Shown here: piece after piece, positions 52,493 to 61,145 of the stretch
Position numbering within the stretch: position 1 is the first letter of the stretch
How the letters are laid out: the number at the start of each line of letters is the position of its first letter
NCBI RefSeq assembly: GCF_004362015.1
Contig: NZ_SNWW01000007.1
Location: 271,318-335,317, forward strand
Length of the DNA: 64,000 bases
Direction of reading: 5' to 3'
Origin: Flavobacterium chryseum
GTDB taxonomy: Bacteria > Bacteroidota > Bacteroidia > Flavobacteriales > Flavobacteriaceae
Notes under the pieces: model-generated
Database searches by the model: none
Told to the model about the DNA's origin: nothing
The model's input: only the letters and a program-made list of their open reading frames with translations
Position numbers and translations under genes: made by a program

Positions 52493-54277
52493 ATGAAATG
52501 GATACCCAGGTTTAATTCTTCAAACTCTTTGAGAGTTATTTTTGTAATCGCAGTTTTCATTCTGTTATTTCTTTCTTCAATTGCTTACAAACACAATCAG
52601 GATTTAAATGAATCCAGTAAGGTGGTAATGCATACTTATGAAATAAACATTCAATTAGAGCGATTAATGTCTGCGATAAAGGATGCCGAAACCGGTCAGC
52701 GTGGTTATATCATTACACGAAACAGCCGTTTTTTAACTCCTTATATTTATTCTCGCGACAGGGTAAATACTTCATTTATTACATTAAAAAAACTTACGGC
52801 AGATAATCCGAAGCAACAGCAAAACCTTCAGAAACTATTTAAATTAATTACGCAGCGTTTCGCTTCTTTCGAAAACTGCTTTAAATACAGCAACCCTAAA
52901 ACATATGATAAAAGGAAACTTGATAATCATATGTTCGGGGGGCGAATTTTAATGGAAAACATTCGATTTCAGGTTGATGAAATGAATGACATTGAAAAAA
53001 AATATCTTCAGAACAGACTGAAGATTTACGATCAGGAAATTTCCTTAAGCCCGATTTTCTCCGTTTCTTTATTTTTAGCCGCTTTATTTTTTATTCTTAT
53101 TGCCTACAGACAAATTAGCAAAGACATTGAACGTTTAAAAATATTCAATAAACGACTTTTAATTTCATCCCGATTAATGGCTGAATCTGAAGTTATAGGT
53201 AAATTTAGCACCTGGCAATGGGATTTAGATACCAATAAAATTGATTATTCAGACAACCAATATCGATTATTAGGTTACAAACCAAACGCTTTTATTCCTG
53301 AAAAAGAATCTTTCTTAGATTTTGTTCATCCGGATGATAAAGAAGCCATAGCTAAATCTATGGAAGACATTATAGAAAAGAAACACCTTCCTTTTATATA
53401 TTATAAAATTGCCCGCCGTGATGATGAAATTCGGTATTTTAAGTCGACTGGGAAATTACTGACGGATCAACAGGGAAGTAAAATTCTGCTCGGAATCAAT
53501 TTTGATATTACGGATGAGCATTTGCTAAACATCGAACTTCAGGAACGTAATAGAGAACTAGAAAAAAGTAACAAAGAACTTGCTTCTTTCAATCACGTTG
53601 CAAGTCACGATTTACAGGAACCACTCCGAAAAATCCAGACTTTTATTTCGAGAGTTTCTGATGCCGATAAAGCTGTTATATCAGACAGCGCCAAAGATTA
53701 TATTACTAAAATTGAAGATTCGGCTAAACGAATGCGCGTTTTAATTGATGATTTACTTTTATTTTCGAGAACGAATACAACTAAAAAAGAATTCATAAAA
53801 TCGAATTTGAATGAGTTGTTTGAAAATGCAAAATCTGAATTAGCAGAAATCGTTGACGAAAAGCAGGCAATTATTACCACTTCAAAATTACCAAAGCTTG
53901 AAGTTATTCCTTATCAAATCGAACAGCTTTTTATAAACCTCATCGGGAATTCTTTAAAATACAGTCGTGAAGAAGTTATTCCTGAAATTAAAATAGAATC
54001 GGGAAAAGTACATTCAAAAGAATATCCGGATTTATTAGATCAGAATATTAAAAAGTACTACAAAATAACTTTTACAGATAACGGAATGGGTTTCGATCCT
54101 CAGTTTAAAGACAACATATTTATACTGTTTCAGCGTCTTCATTCTAAAACCGATTATCCGGGTACCGGAATTGGTCTTGCCATTTGTAAAAAAATTGTAG
54201 AAAACCACAAAGGCAGCATTATAGCTGACAGCACGCCCAATAAAGGCTCAGTTTTTACTGTTTTTCTTCCTGAATAA
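52493..54277 (+). CDS. Membrane-bound sensor histidine kinase with CHASE3 and PAS domains
   Basis: The 594-residue protein has a first membrane helix (about 14-31) and a periplasmic CHASE3 region (about 40-180; AIKDAETGQRGYIITRNSRF). A second membrane helix lies at about 186-204, then a PAS/PAC domain (about 225-345; TWQWDLDTNKIDYSDNQYRL). The HisKA H-box is FNHVASHDLQEPLRK with His372, and the HATPase domain follows (NLIGNSLKYSREE, DNGMGFD, GTGIGLAICKKIVENHKG). The S-H-D-L-Q-E-P-L form is typical of phytochrome-like kinases. It probably phosphorylates the response regulator just upstream. Confidence 0.94.
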   Translation: MKWIPRFNSSNSLRVIFVIAVFILLFLSSIAYKHNQDLNESSKVVMHTYEINIQLERLMSAIKDAETGQRGYIITRNSRFLTPYIYSRDRVNTSFITLKKLTADNPKQQQNLQKLFKLITQRFASFENCFKYSNPKTYDKRKLDNHMFGGRILMENIRFQVDEMNDIEKKYLQNRLKIYDQEISLSPIFSVSLFLAALFFILIAYRQISKDIERLKIFNKRLLISSRLMAESEVIGKFSTWQWDLDTNKIDYSDNQYRLLGYKPNAFIPEKESFLDFVHPDDKEAIAKSMEDIIEKKHLPFIYYKIARRDDEIRYFKSTGKLLTDQQGSKILLGINFDITDEHLLNIELQERNRELEKSNKELASFNHVASHDLQEPLRKIQTFISRVSDADKAVISDSAKDYITKIEDSAKRMRVLIDDLLLFSRTNTTKKEFIKSNLNELFENAKSELAEIVDEKQAIITTSKLPKLEVIPYQIEQLFINLIGNSLKYSREEVIPEIKIESGKVHSKEYPDLLDQNIKKYYKITFTDNGMGFDPQFKDNIFILFQRLHSKTDYPGTGIGLAICKKIVENHKGSIIADSTPNKGSVFTVFLPE

Positions 54278-54298
54278 AATCCTTAAAAAGTACACATA

Positions 54299-54345
54299 AA
54301 ACGTTATATAAATCCATTATGGGAATTATATAACGTTTCTTTTTT
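54299..54345 (+). terminator. Terminator after the histidine kinase gene
   Basis: A perfect 13-bp stem AAACGTTATATAA/TTATATAACGTTT (54299-54311 with 54326-54338), then CTTTTTT. Confidence 0.88.
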
Positions 54346-54410
54346 ATGCTGTAAAGAAATTTCTTCTAATCGTTAGCATCTTTGTAATGTAATACTTTAA
54401 CAAGTAATTC

Positions 54411-54980
54411 ATGAGAACAATGCCGCTATTGAGAGCAACAAATTTGAAAGTTTTTTTTTTATTGATCATTACTTGCACATCATCATGCAAAAAAAATAAT
54501 CCGATAGAAAACACTTTAAAAAATGAAGCTTTTAGTACGACAGACAAAGAACAAATGGACGCTTACTTTTTTATTGCGACGGCAACATTAAGTAACTCTA
54601 TTATTTCGAAAAGTCAAATTGCTCAGCAAAAAACTTCAGACAGTATTATAAGACAAATAAGTAAGAAAATTGAAAATCATCAAACTGAATTGTTACAAGA
54701 AGTAGCAACAATAGCCAACAACAGGCTGATCATTGTTACTGATATAAATAATAATACCAACAAACTGGATTTATACAAGTTGATGGATACAAATGATGCC
54801 AGTTTTAATAAAGTTTATTTGAGTTCAATAAAAGAATCATTAAACAAAGAAATTGAAACATTTGAATCTGTCTATAAGAGAACAACAGACGAAGTGATTT
54901 TAAAATTAGTATTGCGCTATTTGCCTAAAATGTATCAGTTTTTAAGAGAAACTGAACAAATTAAACAACAAATTAATTAA
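54411..54980 (+). CDS. DUF4142-like lipoprotein
   Basis: The 189-residue protein has a lipoprotein signal (VFFLLIITCTSSC, Cys26). An all-helical body follows, with DKEQMDAYFFIATATLSNSI, SKSQIAQQKTSDSIIRQISK and KVYLSSIKESLNKEIETFES. The pattern fits the ferritin-like four-helix DUF4142 domain, although the usual metal-binding histidines are weak. DUF4142 proteins are often found in stress gene clusters. An ATCTTTG promoter-like word (54370-54376) precedes it, and the beta-barrel gene follows 42 bases later. Confidence 0.72.
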   Translation: MRTMPLLRATNLKVFFLLIITCTSSCKKNNPIENTLKNEAFSTTDKEQMDAYFFIATATLSNSIISKSQIAQQKTSDSIIRQISKKIENHQTELLQEVATIANNRLIIVTDINNNTNKLDLYKLMDTNDASFNKVYLSSIKESLNKEIETFESVYKRTTDEVILKLVLRYLPKMYQFLRETEQIKQQIN

Positions 54981-55022
54981 ATGCCCTTAGAGCCATTATT
55001 AACACTAAAATTTATTTAAATT

Positions 55023-55670
55023 ATGAAAATGCAATCAAAATTTTTATTCGCCTTAGCCTTTTTTATGACAGCTACTTTTGGAGCTTTACATGCTCAAGAT
55101 GACAACGTTACTACCGAATTTGGAGTAAAAGGAGGATTTAACATGTCTAATTTCTTATCAGACGACGATGAAGCAACTGACGAAAATATCCTGTATGGTT
55201 TTAATGCCGGAGTTTATGCCACATTACCCATCTCAGATTTTGTTGCTATTCAACCAGAGGTTTTATTTACTACAAGAGGTTCAGAGTTAGAATATAACAG
55301 CGATTTAGGTAGTCAAAAAGTAAAATTCAAATTAAATTATATCGAAGTTCCTTTATTGGTAAGAGTAAATATCACTAAAAACTTTAATCTTCAGGCAGGT
55401 GGATACGCATCTTACCTTGTAAGTTCTAAAGTTACCGGAGAAGGATCATTTGATTTTGAAGAAGATATTGATACAGATGACTTAAACAAATTTGATGCAG
55501 GTATTGCAGCAGGTGTTGGAGTTGACTTTAGCCCAATAAGCATTGGTGTTCGTTACAACTATGGTTTAACAACTATTGGTAAAGAAAGAACCGTTGCAGG
55601 TGAAACTTTTAGATCGCCAGATGCAAAAAATAGTAACTTATCTGTTTACTTATCATACAGATTAAACTAA
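55023..55670 (+). CDS. Outer-membrane beta-barrel (porin family) protein
   Basis: The 215-residue protein has a signal peptide (FLFALAFFMTATFGALHAQ). An eight-strand OMP_b-brl_2 barrel follows: TEFGVKGGFNMSNFLSDDDE, GFNAGVYATLPISDFVAIQP, VKFKLNYIEVPLLVRVNITK, and a terminal NLSVYLSYRLN with the final aromatic position. It belongs to the Bacteroidota small barrel group of unknown function. It opens the chain lmo0937 - YtxH - holin-like with 40-base gaps. Confidence 0.88.
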   Translation: MKMQSKFLFALAFFMTATFGALHAQDDNVTTEFGVKGGFNMSNFLSDDDEATDENILYGFNAGVYATLPISDFVAIQPEVLFTTRGSELEYNSDLGSQKVKFKLNYIEVPLLVRVNITKNFNLQAGGYASYLVSSKVTGEGSFDFEEDIDTDDLNKFDAGIAAGVGVDFSPISIGVRYNYGLTTIGKERTVAGETFRSPDAKNSNLSVYLSYRLN

Positions 55671-55710
55671 AAATAAATAATTAATATTAACCCTAATAAT
55701 ACAAACAACC

Positions 55711-55863
55711 ATGTCAAATTTATTATACACAATCGCAGTTATTCTTGTTATTCTTTGGGCCCTTGGGTTCTTCGTTTACAGTGCTGGAAGTATCATTCAC
55801 ATTTTATTAGTTATTGCTGTAATTGCAATTCTATTCAGACTTATCAAAGGTCGAGGCATTTAA
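55711..55863 (+). CDS. lmo0937 family small membrane protein
   Basis: A 50-codon gene: MSNLLYTIAVILVILWALGF followed by FVYSAGSIIHILLVIAVIAI and LFRLIKGRGI. Two membrane segments with a short G-S-I-I-H turn match the lmo0937 family, tiny stress-induced membrane proteins. The ATG is preceded by ATACAAACAACC and the gene fits the spacing of its neighbours (40 bases after the barrel gene, 48 before YtxH). Confidence 0.85.
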   Translation: MSNLLYTIAVILVILWALGFFVYSAGSIIHILLVIAVIAILFRLIKGRGI

Positions 55864-55911
55864 AAAAACACAATTAAAACAATTTTATATTAATCATTTA
55901 AATCAAATATT

Positions 55912-56196
55912 ATGAAAGCTAGTAACACAATTTTAGGAATTTTAGGAGCTGCAGCTGCAGGAGCATTTTTGGGAGTTTTATTTGCACCGGATAAAGGTTC
56001 AAATACAAGAAAAAAAATCTCAGATAAATCAAAAGATTACGGAGATAACCTAAAAGGTAAAGTTGATGGAATTTTAAGCACTATTACTTCAAACGGTAAA
56101 GAAATTATCGAAGAAGGAAAAAACAAATTCAATCAGGCTAAAGAAGACTTCAACACTATTAAAGATGAAGCAAAAACTGTTAAAACGAACTACTAA
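55912..56196 (+). CDS. YtxH domain-containing stress protein
   Basis: The 94-residue protein has the YtxH pattern: an N-terminal glycine-rich membrane helix (ILGILGAAAAGAFLGVLFAP), the conserved P-D-K-G-S-x-T-R-K-K-I-S turn, and a long charged helix with YGDNLKGKVDGILSTITSNG. YtxH-type proteins are general-stress and desiccation-linked membrane proteins. It lies inside the stress-gene run. Confidence 0.9.
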   Translation: MKASNTILGILGAAAAGAFLGVLFAPDKGSNTRKKISDKSKDYGDNLKGKVDGILSTITSNGKEIIEEGKNKFNQAKEDFNTIKDEAKTVKTNY

Positions 56197-56231
56197 ATAA
56201 GTGTTTTTTTCAAACCATAAATACCAATATC

Positions 56232-56597
56232 ATGGAATCAAGTGCAACAACAAACGAGAATTTAAATCTTTATGAAAAAGCTGAAAACTATACTAAGACT
56301 AGTTTAGAATTATTTAAACTAAAAACAGTATGTGCTGTAGCTGATGGTGTCTCATCATTAACATCAAAGATAGCGGTTGGCGTAGTTGTTGCATTTTTTA
56401 CCTTGTTCCTTAATATTGGATTAAGTTTATGGATTGGGAAAGAACTTGGGGAATATTATTTTGGCTTTTTCATCATGGCGCTTTTTTACTTAATTGTTGC
56501 CATCGTGATACACAAAACGCATCATAAATTAATTAAAACCCCAATTGGTAATTCTATTATTTCAAGTATTCTTAAAGAAACTGATTTAAAAAATTAA
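56232..56597 (+). CDS. Phage-holin-type membrane protein (holin-X-like)
   Basis: The 121-residue protein has two central membrane helices (about 52-72, IAVGVVVAFFTLFLNIGLSL, and 82-103, YFGFFIMALFYLIVAIVIHK) between helical ends. It matches the family labelled putative actinobacterial holin-X/phage holin 3_6 that regularly follows YtxH genes in Bacteroidota. The name is a family label; no phage context exists here. It is likely an envelope-stress membrane protein. Confidence 0.8.
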   Translation: MESSATTNENLNLYEKAENYTKTSLELFKLKTVCAVADGVSSLTSKIAVGVVVAFFTLFLNIGLSLWIGKELGEYYFGFFIMALFYLIVAIVIHKTHHKLIKTPIGNSIISSILKETDLKN

Positions 56598-56617
56598 TAA
56601 TTAAAGAAGACACTATT

Positions 56618-56998
56618 ATGGAGCCTATTTACACTATTGATCAATTAAATCAGCGAATACAACTGTTAGAGACGCGTCAGGATACCGAGTGGTGTGCCAT
56701 AAAAGATGAAATCGATGATATTAAAGATAATTTAAAACCCATCAATCTCATTCGAAGCGCAGTTGAAGAAATAAATGAAACGGTTGGTTTTAAAGGTCAC
56801 CTCGCCCAGTCTGCTATAAGCATTGGATTAGGTTTTCTAGCCAAAAAACTAGTAGTAGGAAAAAGCGAATCTGTCTTTAAAGGCATTTTAGGATCTGTCA
56901 TACAACTAGCTATAACCAATATAGTTTCAAAACCGCATGAATCTTCACATGAATCATCAGAAGAAGAATCATCACAATACGAACCATCTAGAGAGTAA
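56618..56998 (+). CDS. Hypothetical protein following the YtxH-holin pair
   Basis: The 126-residue protein starts with a coiled-coil (IDQLNQRIQLLETRQDTEW), then a mild hydrophobic/glycine stretch (LAQSAISIGLGFLAKKLVVG) and ends in a serine-glutamate-rich tail (ESSHESSEEESSQYEP). It follows the holin-like gene by 20 bases, so it belongs to the same transcript. It is typical of Flavobacteriaceae gene trios with YtxH. Function unknown. Confidence 0.75.
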   Translation: MEPIYTIDQLNQRIQLLETRQDTEWCAIKDEIDDIKDNLKPINLIRSAVEEINETVGFKGHLAQSAISIGLGFLAKKLVVGKSESVFKGILGSVIQLAITNIVSKPHESSHESSEEESSQYEPSRE

Positions 56999-57024
56999 TT
57001 GTTTAAACTAAAAATTAAAGTATT

Positions 57025-57123
57025 ATGGAAAAGTTAAGCGAAATAGTATTGAAAAATGGTGTATACGTTTACTCGAATCTATATAAATGTTTTGAATTTT
57101 CGAGATTATTCTTAGGTATCTAA
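57025..57123 (+). CDS. Possible 32-residue small protein after the stress operon
   Basis: An ATG at 57025 opens MEKLSEIVLKNGVYVYSNLY followed by KCFEFSRLFLGI and a stop at 57123. It begins 26 bases after the previous stop codon, in keeping with operon spacing, and ends in a partly hydrophobic segment. There is no family evidence and the frame could be a chance opening or the start of a decayed gene. Confidence 0.3.
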   Translation: MEKLSEIVLKNGVYVYSNLYKCFEFSRLFLGI

Positions 57124-57282
57124 CTTGCTTTATACGTTTTATAAACAAACGGTTAAACAGTTAATATCCTTCAATATATATTATAAGGTTCTGAGATTCT
57201 AAGGCTCTAAGTTGCTGAGGTTTTTATTTACTAAGTAGCTAAAGCAAAATGATTTAAATTATAGATGCTTTATTCTCAACCA

Positions 57283-57322
57283 AAAAAGAGAGTATTTCAC
57301 AATTGTGAAGTACTCTCTTTTT
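57283..57322. terminator. Hairpin 1 of 3 between the stress operon and prfA
   Basis: A 20-bp stem with one G-T pair (57283-57302 with 57303-57322), flanked by A and T runs. Works on either strand; probably ends the rightward stress operon. Confidence 0.75.
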
Positions 57323-57399
57323 CTTTTTAAGGTGCTGAGGTTCTGAGTTGCTAAGGTTCTAAGAGTATTAGCTTCGTAATTCAACTTAATTGCAAAAAA

Positions 57400-57438
57400 A
57401 AAAAGAGATTGTTTCGCAAAATGAAACAATCTCTTTTT
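57400..57438. terminator. Hairpin 2 of 3 between the stress operon and prfA
   Basis: A perfect 16-bp stem AAAAAGAGATTGTTTC/GAAACAATCTCTTTTT (57400-57415 with 57423-57438). Confidence 0.75.
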
Positions 57439-57514
57439 GCTTTTAAGGTGCTGAGGTTCTGAGTTACTAAGGTTCTAAGACTATTAGCTTCGTAGATTCA
57501 ACTTAATTGCATAA

Positions 57515-57550
57515 AAAAAAAGATTGTTTCAATTGAAACAATCTTTTTTT
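57515..57550. terminator. Hairpin 3 of 3, terminator of prfA
   Basis: A perfect 16-bp stem (57515-57530 with 57535-57550, AATT loop) 45 bases beyond the prfA stop, with T runs on both strands. Confidence 0.8.
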
Positions 57551-57595
57551 TATAATCTTAGCAACTTAGAGCCTTAGTAACTCAGAACCTTTCCT

Positions 57596-58672
57596 TTAGA
57601 ATACTTCCGAAGCTTCCTTCAATTTCTCCATATTGTTAACCAATTGCAATTCGGCAACAATTTTCTGAATGTCACCATTCATGATATTTCCTAAATCGTA
57701 TAAAGTCAAACCAACTCTGTGATCTGTTACACGACCTTGTGCGTAGTTGTACGTACGAATCTTAGCCGAACGGTCACCAGAACTAACCTGAGAGGTACGT
57801 TTTGTAGCATCTTCAGCCTCTTTCTTAGCCAATTCCTGTTCGTATAAACGAGAACGTAAAACGCCCAACGCTTTATCTTTGTTTTTATGTTGTGATTTCT
57901 GATCCTGACATTGCGCCACCAATCCTGTTGGAATGTGCGTTAAACGTACCGCAGATTTCGTTGTATTAACCGATTGTCCTCCAGGTCCAGACGAACAGAA
58001 GAAATCAACACGAACATCGTTCATATCAATTTGAACATCAAATTCTTCTGCTTCCGGTAAAACCATTACTGTAGCTGCAGAGGTATGCACACGACCTTGC
58101 GTTTCTGTCTGAGGAACACGCTGTACACGGTGAACACCAGCTTCAAATTTCAAAGTTCCGTAAACATCTTCTCCCGAAACCTCAAAAATAACCTCTTTGA
58201 AACCTCCCGAAGTTCCTTCGTTCATATCTACAACCGAAGTTCTCCAACCTTGGTTTTCACAATATTTAGTATACATTCTGAATAAATCTCCGGCAAAAAT
58301 ACTCGCTTCGTCTCCACCCGTACCTGCACGAATCTCAACCATCACGTTTTTAGCATCTTCTGCATCTTTCGGAATCAACATAAATTTAATTTCTTCCTCA
58401 AGTTCCGGCAATCTTTCTTTTGCTTCATCTAGTTGCATTTTGGCCATTTCAACCATATCTGCATCACTTCCATCCGCAATAATTTCGTTTGCCTCATCTA
58501 TATTAGCCATCAAAAGCACATATTCATCACGCTTTCCAGCCAATGCTTTTAGGTTTTTGTACTCTTGATTCAATTGCACATAACGTTTCTGATCAGAAAT
58601 AACATCCGGCTGGATAATTAAGTCTGAAATCTCGTCGAAACGTTGTTTTACTATTTGAAGTCTATCTAACAT
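57596..58672 (-). CDS. prfA: Peptide chain release factor 1
   Basis: The 358-residue protein is full-length RF1. The GGQ peptidyl-tRNA hydrolysis motif lies at residues 231-233 in [20 protein letters not shown]. The codon-recognition tripeptide is P-Q-T in [17 protein letters not shown] (E. coli has P-A-T). It releases peptides at UAA and UAG. The gene is alone, with a 393-base non-coding gap upstream containing a repeat-like element. Confidence 0.97.
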   Translation of the reverse strand: MLDRLQIVKQRFDEISDLIIQPDVISDQKRYVQLNQEYKNLKALAGKRDEYVLLMANIDEANEIIADGSDADMVEMAKMQLDEAKERLPELEEEIKFMLIPKDAEDAKNVMVEIRAGTGGDEASIFAGDLFRMYTKYCENQGWRTSVVDMNEGTSGGFKEVIFEVSGEDVYGTLKFEAGVHRVQRVPQTETQGRVHTSAATVMVLPEAEEFDVQIDMNDVRVDFFCSSGPGGQSVNTTKSAVRLTHIPTGLVAQCQDQKSQHKNKDKALGVLRSRLYEQELAKKEAEDATKRTSQVSSGDRSAKIRTYNYAQGRVTDHRVGLTLYDLGNIMNGDIQKIVAELQLVNNMEKLKEASEVF

Positions 58673-58783
58673 TTTCTAATTCCTTTTATTGGACTGCAAA
58701 TTTACGAAATTTTTGTTGAAATTTCTAGCATTGATGTTTTGAGTTTTTTAGGGAGGATTTTTAATGGAATTATGGTGGTTTTT

Positions 58784-58867
58784 AGGAGCTGTTTCCTGCT
58801 ATTCGTTACAATCTTTTGTTCCGCTAAAGCTCCACAAAAGGATTTCCACTTCTATCAGGGCTAGGGA
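58784..58867. repeat. Possible Flavobacterium-type intergenic hairpin element
   Basis: GGAGCTGTTTCCTGCTATTC leads to AATCTTTTGT...ACAAAAGGATT (a 7-10 bp stem) and ends in TTCTATCAGGGCTAGGG. I recall similar dispersed elements in Flavobacterium genomes, but only one copy is in this window. The rest of 58673-59065 shows no gene. Confidence 0.4.
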
Positions 58868-59065
58868 TTTTGGTTTTATTTAGGCGTTTATGGATTTCCG
58901 TAAAACTAGTGAATTGAGAAGATTTAATTTTAGCAAAAAAAATCAGGTATTTTTACTTGGTGATTAGTTTGAATTAAATACGATGTTTGGGAAATGATTT
59001 TTAACAGTTCTAATGTTAATTTATATATTTGAATGATTCAAAACAACATAAAAAAATACAATAAG

Positions 59066-60058
59066 ATGGAAAAAACATTACAAAAATTTGAAAATTGGAT
59101 AGTTGTTATCCAAAAATCAATTTTAGTGTTGGCAGGTATTGAAGTTTTGATTGTACTAATTATAGGAGTAGCATCAAATAATGTAACAAACAATACTAAC
59201 TCTCTTATTTGGAGTTCTATTCTTATTATTTTAGGAATTTTATATGTTATGATAACAATTATTAAAATCGCTTATAATAAATCTTTTCCCATATCAATTG
59301 TTAATGAATTAACTTCAAAAAAAAAACTGGAAATTTCCTTGTCTGAAATAAATCGAAAAGATGCAATTAACAATTATATCTCTAATACAATTATTGCACT
59401 AAGTCAATGTAAATGTGAAATTCCAAGACAACAAGAAGAAAGTGATTGGGAAAAATATTCAGACGACGATTTTACCAAAGGTTTAAAAGATGTTTTAAAT
59501 ATTTTTAATAGTATTCTAAACATTTTATTGAATACAACAAATTTTAAATTTAGTACAGGAATATATGTCGAACATTTTAGAGGAATTGGTCAAAACAATA
59601 GGCCAAAAGCTAATGATGGAATGTTTTTAATTCGAGATGATTATGAACTTACTAAATCAGACAGTATAAGAAATTTAATGAAGGCAGAAAGACCATCAGG
59701 TATTAAGTTAGAAATTCAAAATGCCATTAAAATTTCTCTCCATAATGGTAAATACAAAACTAAAACAATCAAAGTAAATGAAAACCGAAAAGTTTTATTG
59801 ATTTGCGCAAATATAAAAAATTTAAAAAATGATGATCAAAAAGGTGTATTGTTCATTATAACCGAACCCCTTAAAAAATTACCTGATGATATAGAATCTG
59901 TATTTAAAGTTTTTACAAATATTTTATCTCATTGGCTTGATTTGTATGAACACGAAGTTATAAGCAGACAAATTCAAATTATGGGTGAAGAAATTCAAGA
60001 AGATGAAAAAGTGCTTACTAAAAAAAATGAAGAAACAGATTTTGAGGAAATTAAATAA
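59066..60058 (+). CDS. Membrane protein with cytoplasmic domain, unknown function
   Basis: The start is placed at 59066, since TATATTTG (59024-59031) looks like the -7 box and overlaps the earlier ATG at 59033. The 330-residue protein has two membrane helices near the N terminus (about 15-38 and 48-70) and then a soluble domain. Its C-terminal part has strands and helices (VLLICANIKNLKN, GVLFIITEPLKKLPDDIESV, FTNILSHWLDLYEHEV) reminiscent of a GAF domain. It forms a pair with the next gene, 8 bases away. Base composition is more AT-rich than core genes, suggesting an accessory origin. Confidence 0.6.
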   Translation: MEKTLQKFENWIVVIQKSILVLAGIEVLIVLIIGVASNNVTNNTNSLIWSSILIILGILYVMITIIKIAYNKSFPISIVNELTSKKKLEISLSEINRKDAINNYISNTIIALSQCKCEIPRQQEESDWEKYSDDDFTKGLKDVLNIFNSILNILLNTTNFKFSTGIYVEHFRGIGQNNRPKANDGMFLIRDDYELTKSDSIRNLMKAERPSGIKLEIQNAIKISLHNGKYKTKTIKVNENRKVLLICANIKNLKNDDQKGVLFIITEPLKKLPDDIESVFKVFTNILSHWLDLYEHEVISRQIQIMGEEIQEDEKVLTKKNEETDFEEIK

Positions 60059-60066
60059 ATAATATC

Positions 60067-60543
60067 ATGGATAATGAAGCGATAAAATTACTTGAACAAA
60101 TTAACAAGTCTCTTGTTGAAATAAATGTTCGACAAAGAACTTTGGAGATGATGGAAGAAACAAATAAATTATTTGATAAATCAGATAGACGAGTCGAATA
60201 TGCGACAAATCAAATTCAAAATACTTTTGATAGAGTCCATGATAAAATCTTCAACTTTAATAATATTTTAATTGGTGCATTTTTAGTTTTAGGAACATTT
60301 CCAAATGATGCGCCACATGTAAAGCTTTGGACAATTATTTTCCCAATATTAAATATGGTATTCATGATTTATATAGACATAAATCAAATGGAAATTCATA
60401 GATATGCCGCTGGTGAACAAGAATGGAACGATGTGGAGAGAGACGCATATGGTAAAAAAATAGAAAAGCAAACTAGACTATCAATGCTATCGCTCTTTCT
60501 TTCAGTTGGATGTTTAATTTATCTGATTATTAAAGTAGTCTAA
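60067..60543 (+). CDS. Small membrane protein, partner of the preceding gene
   Basis: The 158-residue protein starts with a coiled-coil-like helix (AIKLLEQINKSLVEINVRQR) and has three membrane segments (about 60-78, 87-103 and 135-156). A soluble loop between the second and third carries MEIHRYAAGEQEWNDVERDA. It follows the preceding membrane gene by 8 bases, so they almost certainly act together. No family recognised. Confidence 0.6.
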   Translation: MDNEAIKLLEQINKSLVEINVRQRTLEMMEETNKLFDKSDRRVEYATNQIQNTFDRVHDKIFNFNNILIGAFLVLGTFPNDAPHVKLWTIIFPILNMVFMIYIDINQMEIHRYAAGEQEWNDVERDAYGKKIEKQTRLSMLSLFLSVGCLIYLIIKVV

Positions 60544-60564
60544 ATTTTATAAAAATATTAATTT

Positions 60565-60603
60565 CCCTCTGCTGGCGCGAGCGTCCCGCTCGTGACGCAA
60601 TCT
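60565..60603. repeat. Palindromic repeat, family 2
   Basis: CTGGCGCGAGCGTCCCGCTC with the palindrome CGAGCG-TCC-CGCTCG. It lies right after the two-gene membrane unit. Confidence 0.8.
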
Positions 60604-60631
60604 AAATTCTGATAATCAAAAATTAATTTAT

Positions 60632-60967
60632 ATGAGAAAAATCTACATCTTACCTATTCTGTTGATACTTCTATCTTCATGTGCTAATAACAGTACACTG
60701 AAATATTCGAAGGAAGAATTCGGGAAAAAATGGCCTTTTTCAGTTGATGAAATAGAAGTCTATTGTGACGGTTATAAAGAAATTTATTGCACAGCAAGTG
60801 ATGGTAAAACTTATGCTTTAAATGGTTCTGCAAAAACTGCTTCACAGGATAATCCTAGTTTTAGTAAAATTGAAAATATCTGGCTAGATGATCCTGAATT
60901 TGAAGGATTAAAAATTCCTTATACTCAATTTATAACTGAAGGACTTAAACTGTGTGAAGATAAATAG
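60632..60967 (+). CDS. DUF2511 family lipoprotein
   Basis: The 111-residue protein has a lipoprotein signal (ILPILLILLSSC, Cys17) and the DUF2511 (YebY-like) pattern: SKEEFGKKWPFSVDEIEVYC, a second Cys in EIYCTASDGKTYALNGSA, and GLKLC at the end. The paired cysteines may form disulfides. It lies between two copies of repeat family 2. Function unknown; YebY of E. coli is linked to copper handling. Confidence 0.82.
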   Translation: MRKIYILPILLILLSSCANNSTLKYSKEEFGKKWPFSVDEIEVYCDGYKEIYCTASDGKTYALNGSAKTASQDNPSFSKIENIWLDDPEFEGLKIPYTQFITEGLKLCEDK

Positions 60968-60996
60968 AATTTTCCACCTCTCTCGCTTGAGCATCT

Positions 60997-61080
60997 CCCC
61001 TGCTGGCGCGAGCGTCCCGCTCGTGAACACAATCTAGATAAATAAAAAAATAGTCATGAGCGGGACTCTAGCACTAGAAG
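60997..61080. repeat. Palindromic repeat, family 2, with inverted partner
   Basis: CCCTGCTGGCGCGAGCGTCC (60997 onward) ends CGCTCGTGAACACAATCT. An inverted, decayed arm ATGAGCGGGACTCTAGCACT follows near 61056-61075. Confidence 0.8.
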
Positions 61081-61145
61081 CAGATATTTCTAGTCTTTGA
61101 ATTTATAAGTCTCTTTTTATTAACTGTATAAAATTACAATGACCT

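Larger units (their letters stand above)
57187..57592. repeat. Tandem repeat array of CTGAGGTTCTGAG words with embedded hairpins
   Basis: Words of the type AGGTGCTGAGGTTCTGAG and TTGCTAAGGTTCTAAG occur at about 57187, 57329 and 57445, and inverted at 57553-57592. The units at 57329 and 57445 are 116 bases apart and share the tail TATTAGCTTCGTA...TTCAACTTAATTGCA. Each unit ends in a strong hairpin. This fills the 472-base gap before prfA. Confidence 0.8.

Noticed and set aside
56232..56597. Holin-like gene as sign of a prophage
   Set aside because: No other phage gene is near; the label is a family name for stress-linked membrane proteins.
57187..57592. Tandem array considered as a CRISPR
   Set aside because: Repeats are irregular words with embedded terminators, with no uniform spacers and no cas genes.
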